A stretch of DNA of 25,093 nucleotides from DUPQ01 sp041678685 (GCA_041678685.1 JBAYNV010000011.1:1-25093); one strand, 5' to 3'. Shown: positions 17,567 to 24,846, counted from the stretch's first letter. The notes: generated by a model from the letters alone, not told the origin. Made by a program: numbers and translations.

Positions 17567-17602
17567 GTTGATACCTCAAAAACTCTATTTTTAAGAATCA
17601 AC
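17567..17602 (-). promoter_or_regulatory. Leader hairpin just upstream of the giant gene's ribosome binding site
   Basis: On the minus strand GTTGAT pairs with ATCAAC (17597-17602 with 17567-17572), and inside it CTTAAAAA pairs with TTTTTGAG (17588-17595 with 17575-17582) around a 5-base loop. That makes a stem of about 14 pairs with a small asymmetric bulge and one G-U. It ends 8 bases before the AGGGGT ribosome binding site (17552-17558). No T-run follows, so it is not a terminator; mRNA protection or translational control is inferred. Confidence 0.5.
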
Positions 17603-17734
17603 CCTAATGAAATTTTAATAAAAACCTATACATTCTGGACTGAAAATCAAAGTCCAAAACAGTAGCATTGCTTTTTATATTTTGCTATTAATGAGGATCA
17701 ATTTGTTGTTAAATAAAGACAAAATATTAGTTTA

Positions 17735-17762
17735 ATTATATCATCGGGTATACTCATGTCAA
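17735..17762 (-). promoter_or_regulatory. Near-consensus sigma-A promoter for the giant surface protein
   Basis: On the minus strand a perfect TTGACA (17757-17762) and a perfect TATAAT (17735-17740) are separated by 16 bases. Transcription would start near 17728, giving an untranslated leader of about 185 bases before the ATG at 17543. The leader contains the hairpin at 17567-17602 and a smaller one (TGGACT/AGTCCA, 17636-17656). Confidence 0.8.
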
Positions 17763-17770
17763 TAAAATCC

Positions 17771-17801
17771 ATTACGTAAATTACATAATTAGTAATGTAA
17801 T
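17771..17801. promoter_or_regulatory. AT-rich repeated/inverted motif upstream of the giant gene's promoter
   Basis: ATTACGTAA (17771-17779) is followed directly by ATTACATAA (17780-17788), and ATTACAT (17780-17786) forms an inverted repeat with ATGTAAT (17795-17801). The block lies immediately upstream of the -35 element of the surface-protein promoter, a typical position for an activator site. The regulator is unknown, and AT-rich composition makes this only suggestive. Confidence 0.35.
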
Positions 17802-17883
17802 TAATTAAATAAAGACTGTAATAATGACTTTCAATTTATACTTAAACATTAGTATGGAGAGCGATACAGGCAGTTATCCAGAC

Positions 17884-17980
17884 TGATCTGATCCTTAGTT
17901 CCCGGACTTGTTACAAAGTCAGCAAACAGGCAGTAAACAAGGCAAAAGAACTGCGGCAGGGCAGATCATTTTAACTAAGG
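17884..17980. other. Interlocking inverted repeats in spacer; possible structured RNA of unknown type
   Basis: The spacer 17763-18083 has no convincing gene. Within it TGATCTG (17884-17890) is complementary to CAGATCA (17962-17968), and CCTTAGTT (17893-17900) to AACTAAGG (17973-17980). The order is a-b-a'-b', so the two helices would make a pseudoknot or be mutually exclusive. Between them lie two smaller stems, GACTT/AAGTC (17905-17920) and GCAGT/ACTGC (17930-17954). I recognise no known RNA family; the strand is undetermined and no good promoter is seen directly in front of it. Confidence 0.3.
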
Positions 17981-18083
17981 AAAGTTGAAAGCCTACGCGG
18001 AAAAATGAATTTCTGTTTTTCATCCCATGCCATTCATGCTACGTTTACATATCTATGCCGGCCGGTGTGAGTGCACCTTAGTA

Positions 18084-18112
18084 TTGACAAAATACGGTAT
18101 TAAGTATAGAGT
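18084..18112 (+). promoter_or_regulatory. Promoter of the SAM-riboswitch transcript
   Basis: A perfect TTGACA (18084-18089) is followed, 17 bases on, by TAGAGT (18107-18112); TATAGA at 18105-18110 is an alternative -10 with 15-base spacing. Either places the transcription start at about 18117-18120, directly before the first base of the aptamer's P1 helix (18121), which supports the assignment. Confidence 0.65.
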
Positions 18113-18120
18113 AAAGATCA

Positions 18121-18204
18121 CCTATAAAGAGTGTGCGAGAGACAAGCTCATCGACCACACAGCAACCTGTCAGGGACAAGGTGCTAAAGCTTGAATGATA
18201 GGAT
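18121..18204 (+). ncRNA. SAM-I-superfamily riboswitch aptamer (S-box-like, lacking P4)
   Basis: The layout matches the S-box class point by point. P1 is CCTAT/ATAGG (18121-18125, 18198-18202), followed by AAGAG. P2a is GTGTG/CACAC (18131-18135, 18156-18160), with tandem GA kink-turn positions (18137-18138, 18153-18154). P2b is GAG/CTC (18139-18141, 18147-18149). Loop CAAG (18143-18146) pairs with CTTG (18190-18193) as the expected pseudoknot. P3 is bounded by GCAACC and GGTGC (18162-18167, 18180-18184) with inner TGTC/GACA. The core GCAACC...GGTGCTAA is conserved. The P4 hairpin of classical SAM-I is absent, as in SAM-IV and SAM-I/IV variants. It should sense S-adenosylmethionine and switch off the downstream gene when SAM is plentiful. 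Confidence 0.85.
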
Positions 18205-18210
18205 ATGTGT

Positions 18211-18242
18211 TACTCATCCTGTCATGCGATGGGTATTTTTTT
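18211..18242 (+). terminator. Riboswitch-controlled intrinsic terminator
   Basis: TACTCATC (18211-18218) pairs with GATGGGTA (18228-18235), including one G-U, and is followed by seven T residues. A competing antiterminator is visible: GATAGGAT (18197-18204) pairs over eight positions with ATCCTGTC (18216-18223). It uses the 3' strand of P1 and the 5' arm of the terminator. This is the standard S-box OFF-switch logic: SAM stabilises P1 and frees the terminator. Confidence 0.85.
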
Positions 18243-18282
18243 ACCTCTCTTTATAGGGGAAAACGATATTGGGAGGAAAAAT

Positions 18283-18597
18283 ATGAATAAAGTGAATAAT
18301 TATCAGGAAATGAAGGAATGGTTATCAGGTGCGGCTGATAAAAGGAGCATTTTGTTTTTTATACCGAATGGCAGGATGCTGGAATGCGGATTCCTGCGGT
18401 TTGCAAAGCACGAGGGTTATACCTGGACAGACGGATCTGATATCGATCCGGAAGCCGACGGGTGCGGTCATTTTATGAGTCTGAACAGCGAGCATAAAAT
18501 GGGATATGTATCCGGTATGCTTTATCAGACAGGAAGGGAACATGAACATTTTGCATATGCTGACACAGAAGCGGTCTGTTCTGTGACCGATATTTGA
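18283..18597 (+). CDS. Unrecognised 104-aa protein under SAM riboswitch control
   Basis: I do not recognise this family. It is a soluble, acidic-looking 104-residue protein with no signal peptide or membrane segment. The middle is the most distinctive part: a segment ECGFLRF, then YTWTDGSDIDPEADGCGHFM, then a tail rich in His and Glu (GREHEHF). Cys residues occur at about 37, 62 and 97. The start at 18283 is chosen over an upstream in-frame ATG at 18205 because GGGAGG lies at 18271-18276 and the upstream ATG falls within the riboswitch's antiterminator region. The riboswitch and terminator immediately upstream imply expression when SAM is low, so a role in methionine, cysteine or methyl-group metabolism is inferred. 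The next gene is a PLP-producing kinase with its own promoter. Confidence 0.75.
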   Translation: MNKVNNYQEMKEWLSGAADKRSILFFIPNGRMLECGFLRFAKHEGYTWTDGSDIDPEADGCGHFMSLNSEHKMGYVSGMLYQTGREHEHFAYADTEAVCSVTDI

Positions 18598-18598
18598 T

Positions 18599-18627
18599 TT
18601 GACACGGGTATTTGGGTGTTGTATATA
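18599..18627 (+). promoter_or_regulatory. Promoter of the pyridoxal/pyridoxamine kinase gene
   Basis: TTGACA (18599-18604) and TATATA (18622-18627) are separated by 17 bases. The -35 begins two bases after the stop codon of the 104-aa gene. A start near 18634 gives a leader of about 45 bases to the ATG at 18680. No terminator separates the two genes, so readthrough from the riboswitch transcript is also possible. Confidence 0.65.
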
Positions 18628-18679
18628 TTATAGGAATAACAGAAGCGTTGTTTAATATTATATATAGGCGGTGTGGAAT

Positions 18680-19525
18680 ATGAAAAAACAAAAAAGAGTA
18701 GCGGCAATACATGATATATCCTGTTTTGGGCGGTGTTCGCTGACGGTCGCATTACCAATAATATCAGCAGCCGGCATAGAATGCACGGTATTGCCTACAG
18801 CGGTTTTATCCACGCATACAGGCGGGTTTAAGGATTTTACCTGCCGGGACCTTACTGAAGATATAATGCCAATAGCAAAGCACTGGAAGACATTGCTGAT
18901 AGAGTTTGATGCTATATATACCGGGTATTTGGGTTCATTCGAGCAGTTGGATATCGTATCAGAATTTTTTGATATGTTCAAAAAGGAAGACACGCTGGTA
19001 TGCATAGATCCTGTTATGGCAGATAACGGTAAGCTTTACGGTGCTTTCGGGCCTGACTTTCCAAAAGGCATGAAGAAGCTTGCGTCAAAAGCTGATGTAG
19101 TGATACCGAATATAACGGAAGCATGCCTGATGCTTGAAAAGGAATACAAAGAAGGGCCGTATACGGAAAAATACATAAAAGATCTGCTTTTGAGCCTTGC
19201 AGAAATGGGACCTAAAAAAGTAGTCCTTACCGGGGTATATTACAACGATGTGGAATTAGGTGCGGCTACATATGATAAAGAAAAGAACGAATTTGGGTTC
19301 TATGCAGGAAAAAGGATCGAAGGATATTATCATGGGACCGGAGATGTATTCGGAAGCGCACTGCTAGCTTCCATGCTGAAAGGCAGAAACCTGATAGATT
19401 CCGCAAAAGTGGCAGTGGATTTCACAGTCGACAGCATCAGAAGGACATATGAAGCTAATACCGACGTAAGATTCGGTGTGAATTTCGAAGAAGGATTAGG
19501 AAAGCTTGCCAAAGAATTAAAGTAA
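18680..19525 (+). CDS. pdxY: Pyridoxal/pyridoxamine kinase (PdxY-like)
   Basis: This 281-residue cytoplasmic kinase of the ribokinase/PfkB fold phosphorylates the B6 vitamers pyridoxal and/or pyridoxamine at the 5' hydroxyl with ATP, feeding the PLP salvage pathway. The N-terminal segment HDISCFGRCSLTVALP and the LPTAVLSTHTGG segment are characteristic of pyridoxal kinases rather than of ThiD. The ATP/anion-hole motif GTGD is at 219-222 with D222 the catalytic base, and DPVMADNG is at 110-117. Length is normal. A GTG at 18671 is in frame, but ATG 18680 is preferred with AGGCGG about 8 nt upstream. PLP is the cofactor of transsulfuration and methionine-synthesis enzymes, which makes its position beside a SAM-switched gene suggestive. 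Its own promoter lies in the preceding spacer; it converges on the ABC operon with 7 bases between. Confidence 0.9.
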   Translation: MKKQKRVAAIHDISCFGRCSLTVALPIISAAGIECTVLPTAVLSTHTGGFKDFTCRDLTEDIMPIAKHWKTLLIEFDAIYTGYLGSFEQLDIVSEFFDMFKKEDTLVCIDPVMADNGKLYGAFGPDFPKGMKKLASKADVVIPNITEACLMLEKEYKEGPYTEKYIKDLLLSLAEMGPKKVVLTGVYYNDVELGAATYDKEKNEFGFYAGKRIEGYYHGTGDVFGSALLASMLKGRNLIDSAKVAVDFTVDSIRRTYEANTDVRFGVNFEEGLGKLAKELK

Positions 19526-19532
19526 CGGTCAT

Positions 19533-21314
19533 TTACAGGAATTGCGCATTATACATTTCATGATAGAAACCCTTCATCGAAAGAAGCTCCTCATGAGTGC
19601 CCTGTTCCACTATCCTGCCGTTGTTCACTACAAGGATATGATCTGCTTTCTGGATCGTGGAAAGCCTGTGTGCGATTATGAAACAGGTCTTATCCGACAT
19701 CAGCCTGCGCATTGCCTGTTGAATGTTCTGTTCGGTCCTTGTATCAACATTTGATGTAGCTTCATCAAGTATGAGAAGGCTGGTATCCATAAGCATTGCT
19801 CTGGCAATGGTCATAAGCTGTTTCTGTCCTTTTGATATATTCGTTCCGTCATCATTTATTATGGTCTTGTATCCTTCAGGCAGTGTCTCTATGTAATCAT
19901 GTATGCTTGCAGCCCTGCATGCGTTAATTACTTCTTTTTCCGTGGCTTCGGGCCTTCCGTAAGATACATTGTCGTATACGGTCCCATGGAACAGCCATGT
20001 ATCCTGAAGCACCATAGAATATGCCAGCCTCAGGTCTTTTCTCGTAATGTTTTCAATGTTATATCCGTCTAACGATATCGTTCCTTTATCCGGATCGTAG
20101 AAACGCATCAATAGATTAATAAGCGTCGTTTTTCCCGCACCTGTCGGGCCTACGATGGCTATAAGACTGCCTTTTGGCGCGCTGAAGCTCAGGTCCTGTA
20201 TTACAGGGATATCCTTTATATATGAGAAATCGACATTCTTAAGTTCCACTATGCCTTCCGCATTTACAAGGCCAATGGCATTTGGCGAATCTGCTTTCTC
20301 AGAATCCTCATCAAGAAGCTTGAATACTCTTTCAGCGGCGGAAAGAGCTGACTGGAGTTCTGAGATAATATTTGCTGTTTCGTTGATGGGGCCTGCGAAT
20401 TTTCTTGAATACAGTACGAACGATGAAATATTCGCAAGCGAGAGAAAACCTTTCAGATAAAGTATTGCTCCGAATATGCTTATGAGGGACATGGAAATGT
20501 TATTTATGAAGTTCACTGACGGTCCTACAACGCTTCCGTGATATTCAGCGTTATATGTTGTGTTTATCGTCTCATTGTTATGATCGGTAAAGTTTTTAAT
20601 AGTATAGTCTTCACGAAGATAAGCTTTAAGTGTCTTCAGACCGCTTATCATTTCCTCTATATATCCGTTCAGTTCGCCTATCCTTGCGCTTCTCAGCCGG
20701 AATAAAGGACGTGTTTTCTGTGTAAGTATTTTAGTCAGGATCATTGCCATAGGTACCGTAAATGCAAATGTAAGCGTCAGTAAAGGCGAAATAAAGAACA
20801 TCATTATGAGCGAACCTATCACGGTCGTTACCCCTGCCAGGATATTTACAACATCATTAGATAATGACGTGTTTATAACATCGATATCATATGACATCTT
20901 TGAAATGATATCTCCTGTCTCATGCATGTCAAAATATCCTATTGGAAGCTCTGTGATCTTCTTAAAAACATCCTTACGCATACGAAATGTAACATTTCTG
21001 CTGATCCTCACCATTACAAGGGTCAGAAGATATGAGAGCAGTGCGGATACGATGAAGAACAGCAGCATAAGTGATGCATACTTTGTCACTGTAGCAAAAT
21101 CCACGTTGCCATATCCCAACTCTATAGCTGAAATAGCTTTTCCTGACAGATAAGGTCCCGCTAGTGAAAGCATATTAGACACGATAGTCATTGAAAGTGC
21201 AAGCAGCATGAGCCACTTGTAATCAAGCAAATACTTCAAAAGCCTTCCCAGGACTTTCTTTTTTTCCGGTTTTGTAAGTTTTCTGTCGTTCGGATTTATA
21301 TTACGCGGAGGCAT
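19533..21314 (-). CDS. ABC exporter half-transporter, catalytically competent partner
   Basis: This 593-residue protein fuses an N-terminal six-helix membrane domain (about 30-330) to an ATPase domain (about 355-593). The motifs are Walker A GPTGAGKT (389-396), Q-loop Q437, signature ISKGQ (493-497, a variant of LSGGQ), Walker B LLILDE with catalytic E518, and switch H549. The variant signature together with an intact Glu and His is the pattern of the competent subunit in heterodimeric exporters such as BmrCD and TM287/288. Its start overlaps the end of the upstream exporter gene by 14 bases, and a strong AGGAGGTG (21321-21328) precedes it, so the two are translationally coupled. Substrate is unknown; members export drugs, peptides or lipids. 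Confidence 0.92.
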   Translation of the reverse strand: MPPRNINPNDRKLTKPEKKKVLGRLLKYLLDYKWLMLLALSMTIVSNMLSLAGPYLSGKAISAIELGYGNVDFATVTKYASLMLLFFIVSALLSYLLTLVMVRISRNVTFRMRKDVFKKITELPIGYFDMHETGDIISKMSYDIDVINTSLSNDVVNILAGVTTVIGSLIMMFFISPLLTLTFAFTVPMAMILTKILTQKTRPLFRLRSARIGELNGYIEEMISGLKTLKAYLREDYTIKNFTDHNNETINTTYNAEYHGSVVGPSVNFINNISMSLISIFGAILYLKGFLSLANISSFVLYSRKFAGPINETANIISELQSALSAAERVFKLLDEDSEKADSPNAIGLVNAEGIVELKNVDFSYIKDIPVIQDLSFSAPKGSLIAIVGPTGAGKTTLINLLMRFYDPDKGTISLDGYNIENITRKDLRLAYSMVLQDTWLFHGTVYDNVSYGRPEATEKEVINACRAASIHDYIETLPEGYKTIINDDGTNISKGQKQLMTIARAMLMDTSLLILDEATSNVDTRTEQNIQQAMRRLMSDKTCFIIAHRLSTIQKADHILVVNNGRIVEQGTHEELLSMKGFYHEMYNAQFL

Positions 21315-23034
21315 TGCTTACACCTCCTAACTGTGACGCTGAGATCTCCCTGTATATTGCGCATGTTTTCATAAGCTCTTCATGTGTGCCCCTGCCCAGT
21401 ATTCTGCCTGCGTCAAGGACGAGTATGCAGTCCGCATTCATTATGGAGCTTATCCTTTGCGTTATTATTATCTTTGTGGATTCTTTGTAACTGCTGTTGA
21501 GACACGCCCTTAATCGGGCATCTGTCTTGTAATCGAGAGCGCTTGACGCATCATCCAGTATCAGTATTTCAGGATTTCCCGAGAGAGCCCTCGATATAAG
21601 AAGACGCTGTTTCTGTCCTCCGCTGAGATTCATGCCTTTTATAGCTACAGCGGCATCATATCCGCCTGCTTCTTCAACAAAGGTATCAGCCTGTGCATGG
21701 GATACGGCGTTCTGGATCTGTACCATATCGATATCCCTGCCAAGACGTATGTTTTCAATGATGGTATTTTTAAACAGAGTGTCATTCTGGAATACGACGC
21801 CGAATCTGCTTCGCAGGTCTATTAAAGGCATATCATATATATTCTGCCCGCCGATAAGTATCTCACCGCTCTTTATATCATAAAAACGCATCATAAGATG
21901 AGCTATAGTGGATTTGCCTGCGCCGGTTGCCGCAATAATGCCGACAGTGCTGTGCCTGGGTATGGAGAAGGATATGTTATCTATAAGGAATTTACTGTTG
22001 TTATATGAAAATGACACGTTCTTAAACTCGATATGAGGAGCATCAGGATCTGGTTTTCCCGACGTATATCCATCTTTCGGAATATTTCTTTCACTGGCGG
22101 TTTCAAGTACCTCGTTGATACGTTCAGCGGAAGCAGTAGCTTTTGATGTGATAGTGAACATTCTGGTTATGGACATCAGAGCGTTGAGTATTATATTGAA
22201 ATATGACATGAATGCGATGACCGTGCCTATCTCGCTTGTACCTGCATTTACTCTGTATGCACCCATCAGTATGACTACGACAAATCCCGCATTCATCAAA
22301 AAGCTCATTGAAGGATTGACGACTGCCATTATAGCGGCAGTTTTCTTTTCTTTACCGGTAAGTTCGCTGTTGACCTTTTCGAACCGCGTTTTTTCATATT
22401 CGGATTTTGACAGCGCTTTAATGACCCTTGCACCTGTGGCGTTTTCCCTTACCACTCTTACCATATCATCGTTCGAATGCTGTATGTTTTTGTACAGCCT
22501 GACTCCGAGTTTTGTTATCACCACCATTATTACCGCAGCTATCGGCAGTATGGCGATCATTGCAAGCGTCAGCACGGGATCAAGGAACAGGGTCACGCAT
22601 ATGCCGCCTATGAGAAGAAGGGGAGCTCTGACTCCCAGCCTCTGTATCATGCCTACCACCTGATGTACGGCATATGTATCCGTTGTCATTCGGGATATGA
22701 GGGTAGGAACCGTGAATTTATCCACGTCAGTGTTGGAAAGGTAGGATATTTTAATGAAAAGATCTCTTCTTAAAGTCCCTGTTGTGTCTCTTGCCACTGA
22801 TGATGCCATCCTGTTTGCCGTGACGTTACCGGCTAAACATAATATTGAGCAGAGTATCATGCCTGCTCCCCAGAGAAATATCATGTTTATATTCCCGGTG
22901 GGTATCACATCATCTATGATCTTGGCAAGCATCCAGGGTATAAGAAGGTCCATTAAAGTACTTACCGTTTTGATGCTTAATCCTAAGAGTATCCTTTTTA
23001 AATATGGCCTGGCATATTTCAGTATTGTTTTCAT
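21301..23034 (-). CDS. ABC exporter half-transporter, degenerate-site partner
   Basis: This 577-residue protein combines a membrane domain with an ATPase domain (about 335-577). The Walker A is AATGAGKST (368-376), with A368 replacing the usual first Gly. The signature is canonical, LSGGQ (470-474). After the Walker B Asp (D494) the catalytic Glu is replaced by Asp (D495), and the switch His is replaced by Gln (Q526 in ITQRISS). Its own Walker site, paired with the partner's variant ISKGQ signature, is therefore the non-hydrolytic site, while its normal LSGGQ completes the partner's active site. This is the well-known asymmetry of heterodimeric multidrug exporters. The gene starts 3 bases after the araB stop, so it is almost certainly co-transcribed with the kinase. 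Confidence 0.92.
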   Translation of the reverse strand: MKTILKYARPYLKRILLGLSIKTVSTLMDLLIPWMLAKIIDDVIPTGNINMIFLWGAGMILCSILCLAGNVTANRMASSVARDTTGTLRRDLFIKISYLSNTDVDKFTVPTLISRMTTDTYAVHQVVGMIQRLGVRAPLLLIGGICVTLFLDPVLTLAMIAILPIAAVIMVVITKLGVRLYKNIQHSNDDMVRVVRENATGARVIKALSKSEYEKTRFEKVNSELTGKEKKTAAIMAVVNPSMSFLMNAGFVVVILMGAYRVNAGTSEIGTVIAFMSYFNIILNALMSITRMFTITSKATASAERINEVLETASERNIPKDGYTSGKPDPDAPHIEFKNVSFSYNNSKFLIDNISFSIPRHSTVGIIAATGAGKSTIAHLMMRFYDIKSGEILIGGQNIYDMPLIDLRSRFGVVFQNDTLFKNTIIENIRLGRDIDMVQIQNAVSHAQADTFVEEAGGYDAAVAIKGMNLSGGQKQRLLISRALSGNPEILILDDASSALDYKTDARLRACLNSSYKESTKIIITQRISSIMNADCILVLDAGRILGRGTHEELMKTCAIYREISASQLGGVSNASA

Positions 23035-23037
23035 ATA

Positions 23038-24687
23038 CTATATGCTCTTAACAGCTTTAAGCCTTTTAAGAACATCGTTCTCTCCTCTTCCGAAATAGTC
23101 ATGCAATATTCTGTATTCCTTATATAATTTCTCATATATCCTTACATTTTCCGGGATAGGGGTATACATCGTATCCTTTACCCTGCCTAGAGCTTTTGCG
23201 GCTTCATCCATGGATGAATAATATCCTCCGCAGACCGCACCGAATATCGCTGAACCAAGTGCCGGAGCCTGCGGTGAAGCTGATAACATGATGTTTCTGT
23301 TAGTCACATCGGCATATATCTGCATCATCATCTCGTCTTTGTCCGCTATTCCTCCGGCTGCGAACAGTTCCTCTATTTTAACACCGTTTTCTTCAAAAGT
23401 GTCTATTATCATTCTTGTTCCGAATGCGGTCGCTTCAATAAGCGCTCTGTATATTTCATAAGGCTTGGTAGCAAGAGTCATTCCAAGAATGACGCCCGAA
23501 AGGTCGGCATCTACCAGAACGCTTCTGTTTCCGTTCCACCAGTCCAGTGCAAGCAGTCCGCTCTGACCGGGTCTTTGAAGGACGGCTCTTTGCCTTAAAT
23601 ATTTATGCAGGCTTATACCCATGGCGGCTGCCTCATCGGCATAACTCTGAGGGACACAGTTTCTGACGAACCAGTCAAAGTGATCGCCTACACAGCTCTG
23701 TCCCGCTTCATATCCGTAAAACCCTTTTATTATACCGTCTTCAACTACACCGCACATACCGGGAACAGTGTTCTCTTCTGTGCCAAGCACCATATGGCAT
23801 GTGGACGTTCCCATTATCATGAGCATCTTATTTGGTTCCGTTATTCCTGCGGCAGGCATTGCGACATGTGCATCAACGTTGCTTACCGCAACAGGTGTAC
23901 CTATCTTCAATCCTGTAAGAGAGAATCCATTTTCATTTATTCCGCCGGCTTTTGCACCCATAGGCAGAACATTCATAGAGACTTTGTCTCCTATTATGTT
24001 TTCCATCCTCGGATCCAGACGCCTGAAGAACGAACTGTCCGGATAACCGTCTTTTTTGTGCCACATTGCTTTGTATCCCGCCATGCAGGAGTTATGGGTC
24101 TCAACTCCTGTCATCATCCATACTACCCAGTCTCCGGCTTCAATGAATCTGTATGTATGATCATATATATATGGAGCTTCCTCCAGTATTTCCAGTATTT
24201 TAGGGAAAAACCATTCTGATGATATCCTTCCTCCATATCTGGCAAGCCATTTGCAGTCCATTTCTTTTGCCAGGGCATTGATCCTGTCAGCCTGTTTCTG
24301 AGCGGCATGATGCTTCCAGAGTTTCACATATGCATGAGGATCATTTTCATATTCAGGTCTGAAGCATAAAGGACGTCCGTCTTCGTCCACAGGCAGCATA
24401 GAGCATGCTGTGAAATCTATGCCTACCCCTTCAATATCATCAGCTGACACCTTATTATGTTTCAAGAGCTTTGTTATAGTGTTTACAAGGACATCGAGGT
24501 AATCCTGAGGATGCTGAAGAGCAAAGTCATTTAAAAGCTTCTTACCTGAAGGAAGTGTGGATTCCATTACACCATGGGGATATTCGAATACTTCGACAGC
24601 GACTTCCTTTTTTGATACCAGATCGACAAGGACCGAACGGCCGGAAAGAGTGCCAAAATCGATCCCGATTGAATAATGATTCTTCAT
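23038..24687 (-). CDS. araB: Ribulokinase (AraB-like FGGY carbohydrate kinase)
   Basis: This 549-residue cytoplasmic kinase would phosphorylate L-ribulose to L-ribulose 5-phosphate in L-arabinose catabolism. AraB-type features are the N-terminal IGIDFGTLSGRSVLVD phosphate loop, YPHGVM and LPSG segments, ALQHPQDYL, the catalytic-region SNVDAHVAMPAAG, and AAGGIADKDEMMMQIYADV near the C-terminus; length is typical. The open frame extends 20 codons upstream to 24747, but ATG 24687 is preferred because it has AAAGGA about 9 nt upstream and gives the standard N-terminus. It is the first gene of a minus-strand operon with two ABC exporter genes, an unusual partnership; araA, araD and an arabinose importer are not in the window. 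I found no convincing promoter or AraR-type operator upstream. Confidence 0.88.
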   Translation of the reverse strand: MKNHYSIGIDFGTLSGRSVLVDLVSKKEVAVEVFEYPHGVMESTLPSGKKLLNDFALQHPQDYLDVLVNTITKLLKHNKVSADDIEGVGIDFTACSMLPVDEDGRPLCFRPEYENDPHAYVKLWKHHAAQKQADRINALAKEMDCKWLARYGGRISSEWFFPKILEILEEAPYIYDHTYRFIEAGDWVVWMMTGVETHNSCMAGYKAMWHKKDGYPDSSFFRRLDPRMENIIGDKVSMNVLPMGAKAGGINENGFSLTGLKIGTPVAVSNVDAHVAMPAAGITEPNKMLMIMGTSTCHMVLGTEENTVPGMCGVVEDGIIKGFYGYEAGQSCVGDHFDWFVRNCVPQSYADEAAAMGISLHKYLRQRAVLQRPGQSGLLALDWWNGNRSVLVDADLSGVILGMTLATKPYEIYRALIEATAFGTRMIIDTFEENGVKIEELFAAGGIADKDEMMMQIYADVTNRNIMLSASPQAPALGSAIFGAVCGGYYSSMDEAAKALGRVKDTMYTPIPENVRIYEKLYKEYRILHDYFGRGENDVLKRLKAVKSI

Positions 24688-24846
24688 GATTTTTATCCTT
24701 TCCACTGTTTTTAGTTTAAAGTAATGGGGCATAAAAATCAACATCAAAAGCAGGATTATTCCTCGTTTTTATGGCTTTTAATGAAATCAACAAGTACTTA
24801 AATCTGCGGGTAAAAAAGTACGGAAACTCAAGAAGGATAAAAAATA

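Noticed and set aside
17846..17974. A 42-codon + strand open frame in the spacer, ending with a segment that could suggest a helix (SKQAVNKAKELRQGR)
   Set aside because: It has no ATG and no ribosome binding site and is too short to judge; the inverted repeats explain the region's conspicuous features better.
18205..18282. Upstream ATG at 18205 as the start of the 104-aa protein
   Set aside because: It lies inside the riboswitch expression platform and has no ribosome binding site, whereas ATG 18283 has GGGAGG at the right distance.
24688..24842. araB promoter and AraR-type operator
   Set aside because: Only poor -35/-10 matches on the minus strand and a short AAGTACTT palindrome are present; no convincing operator was found.
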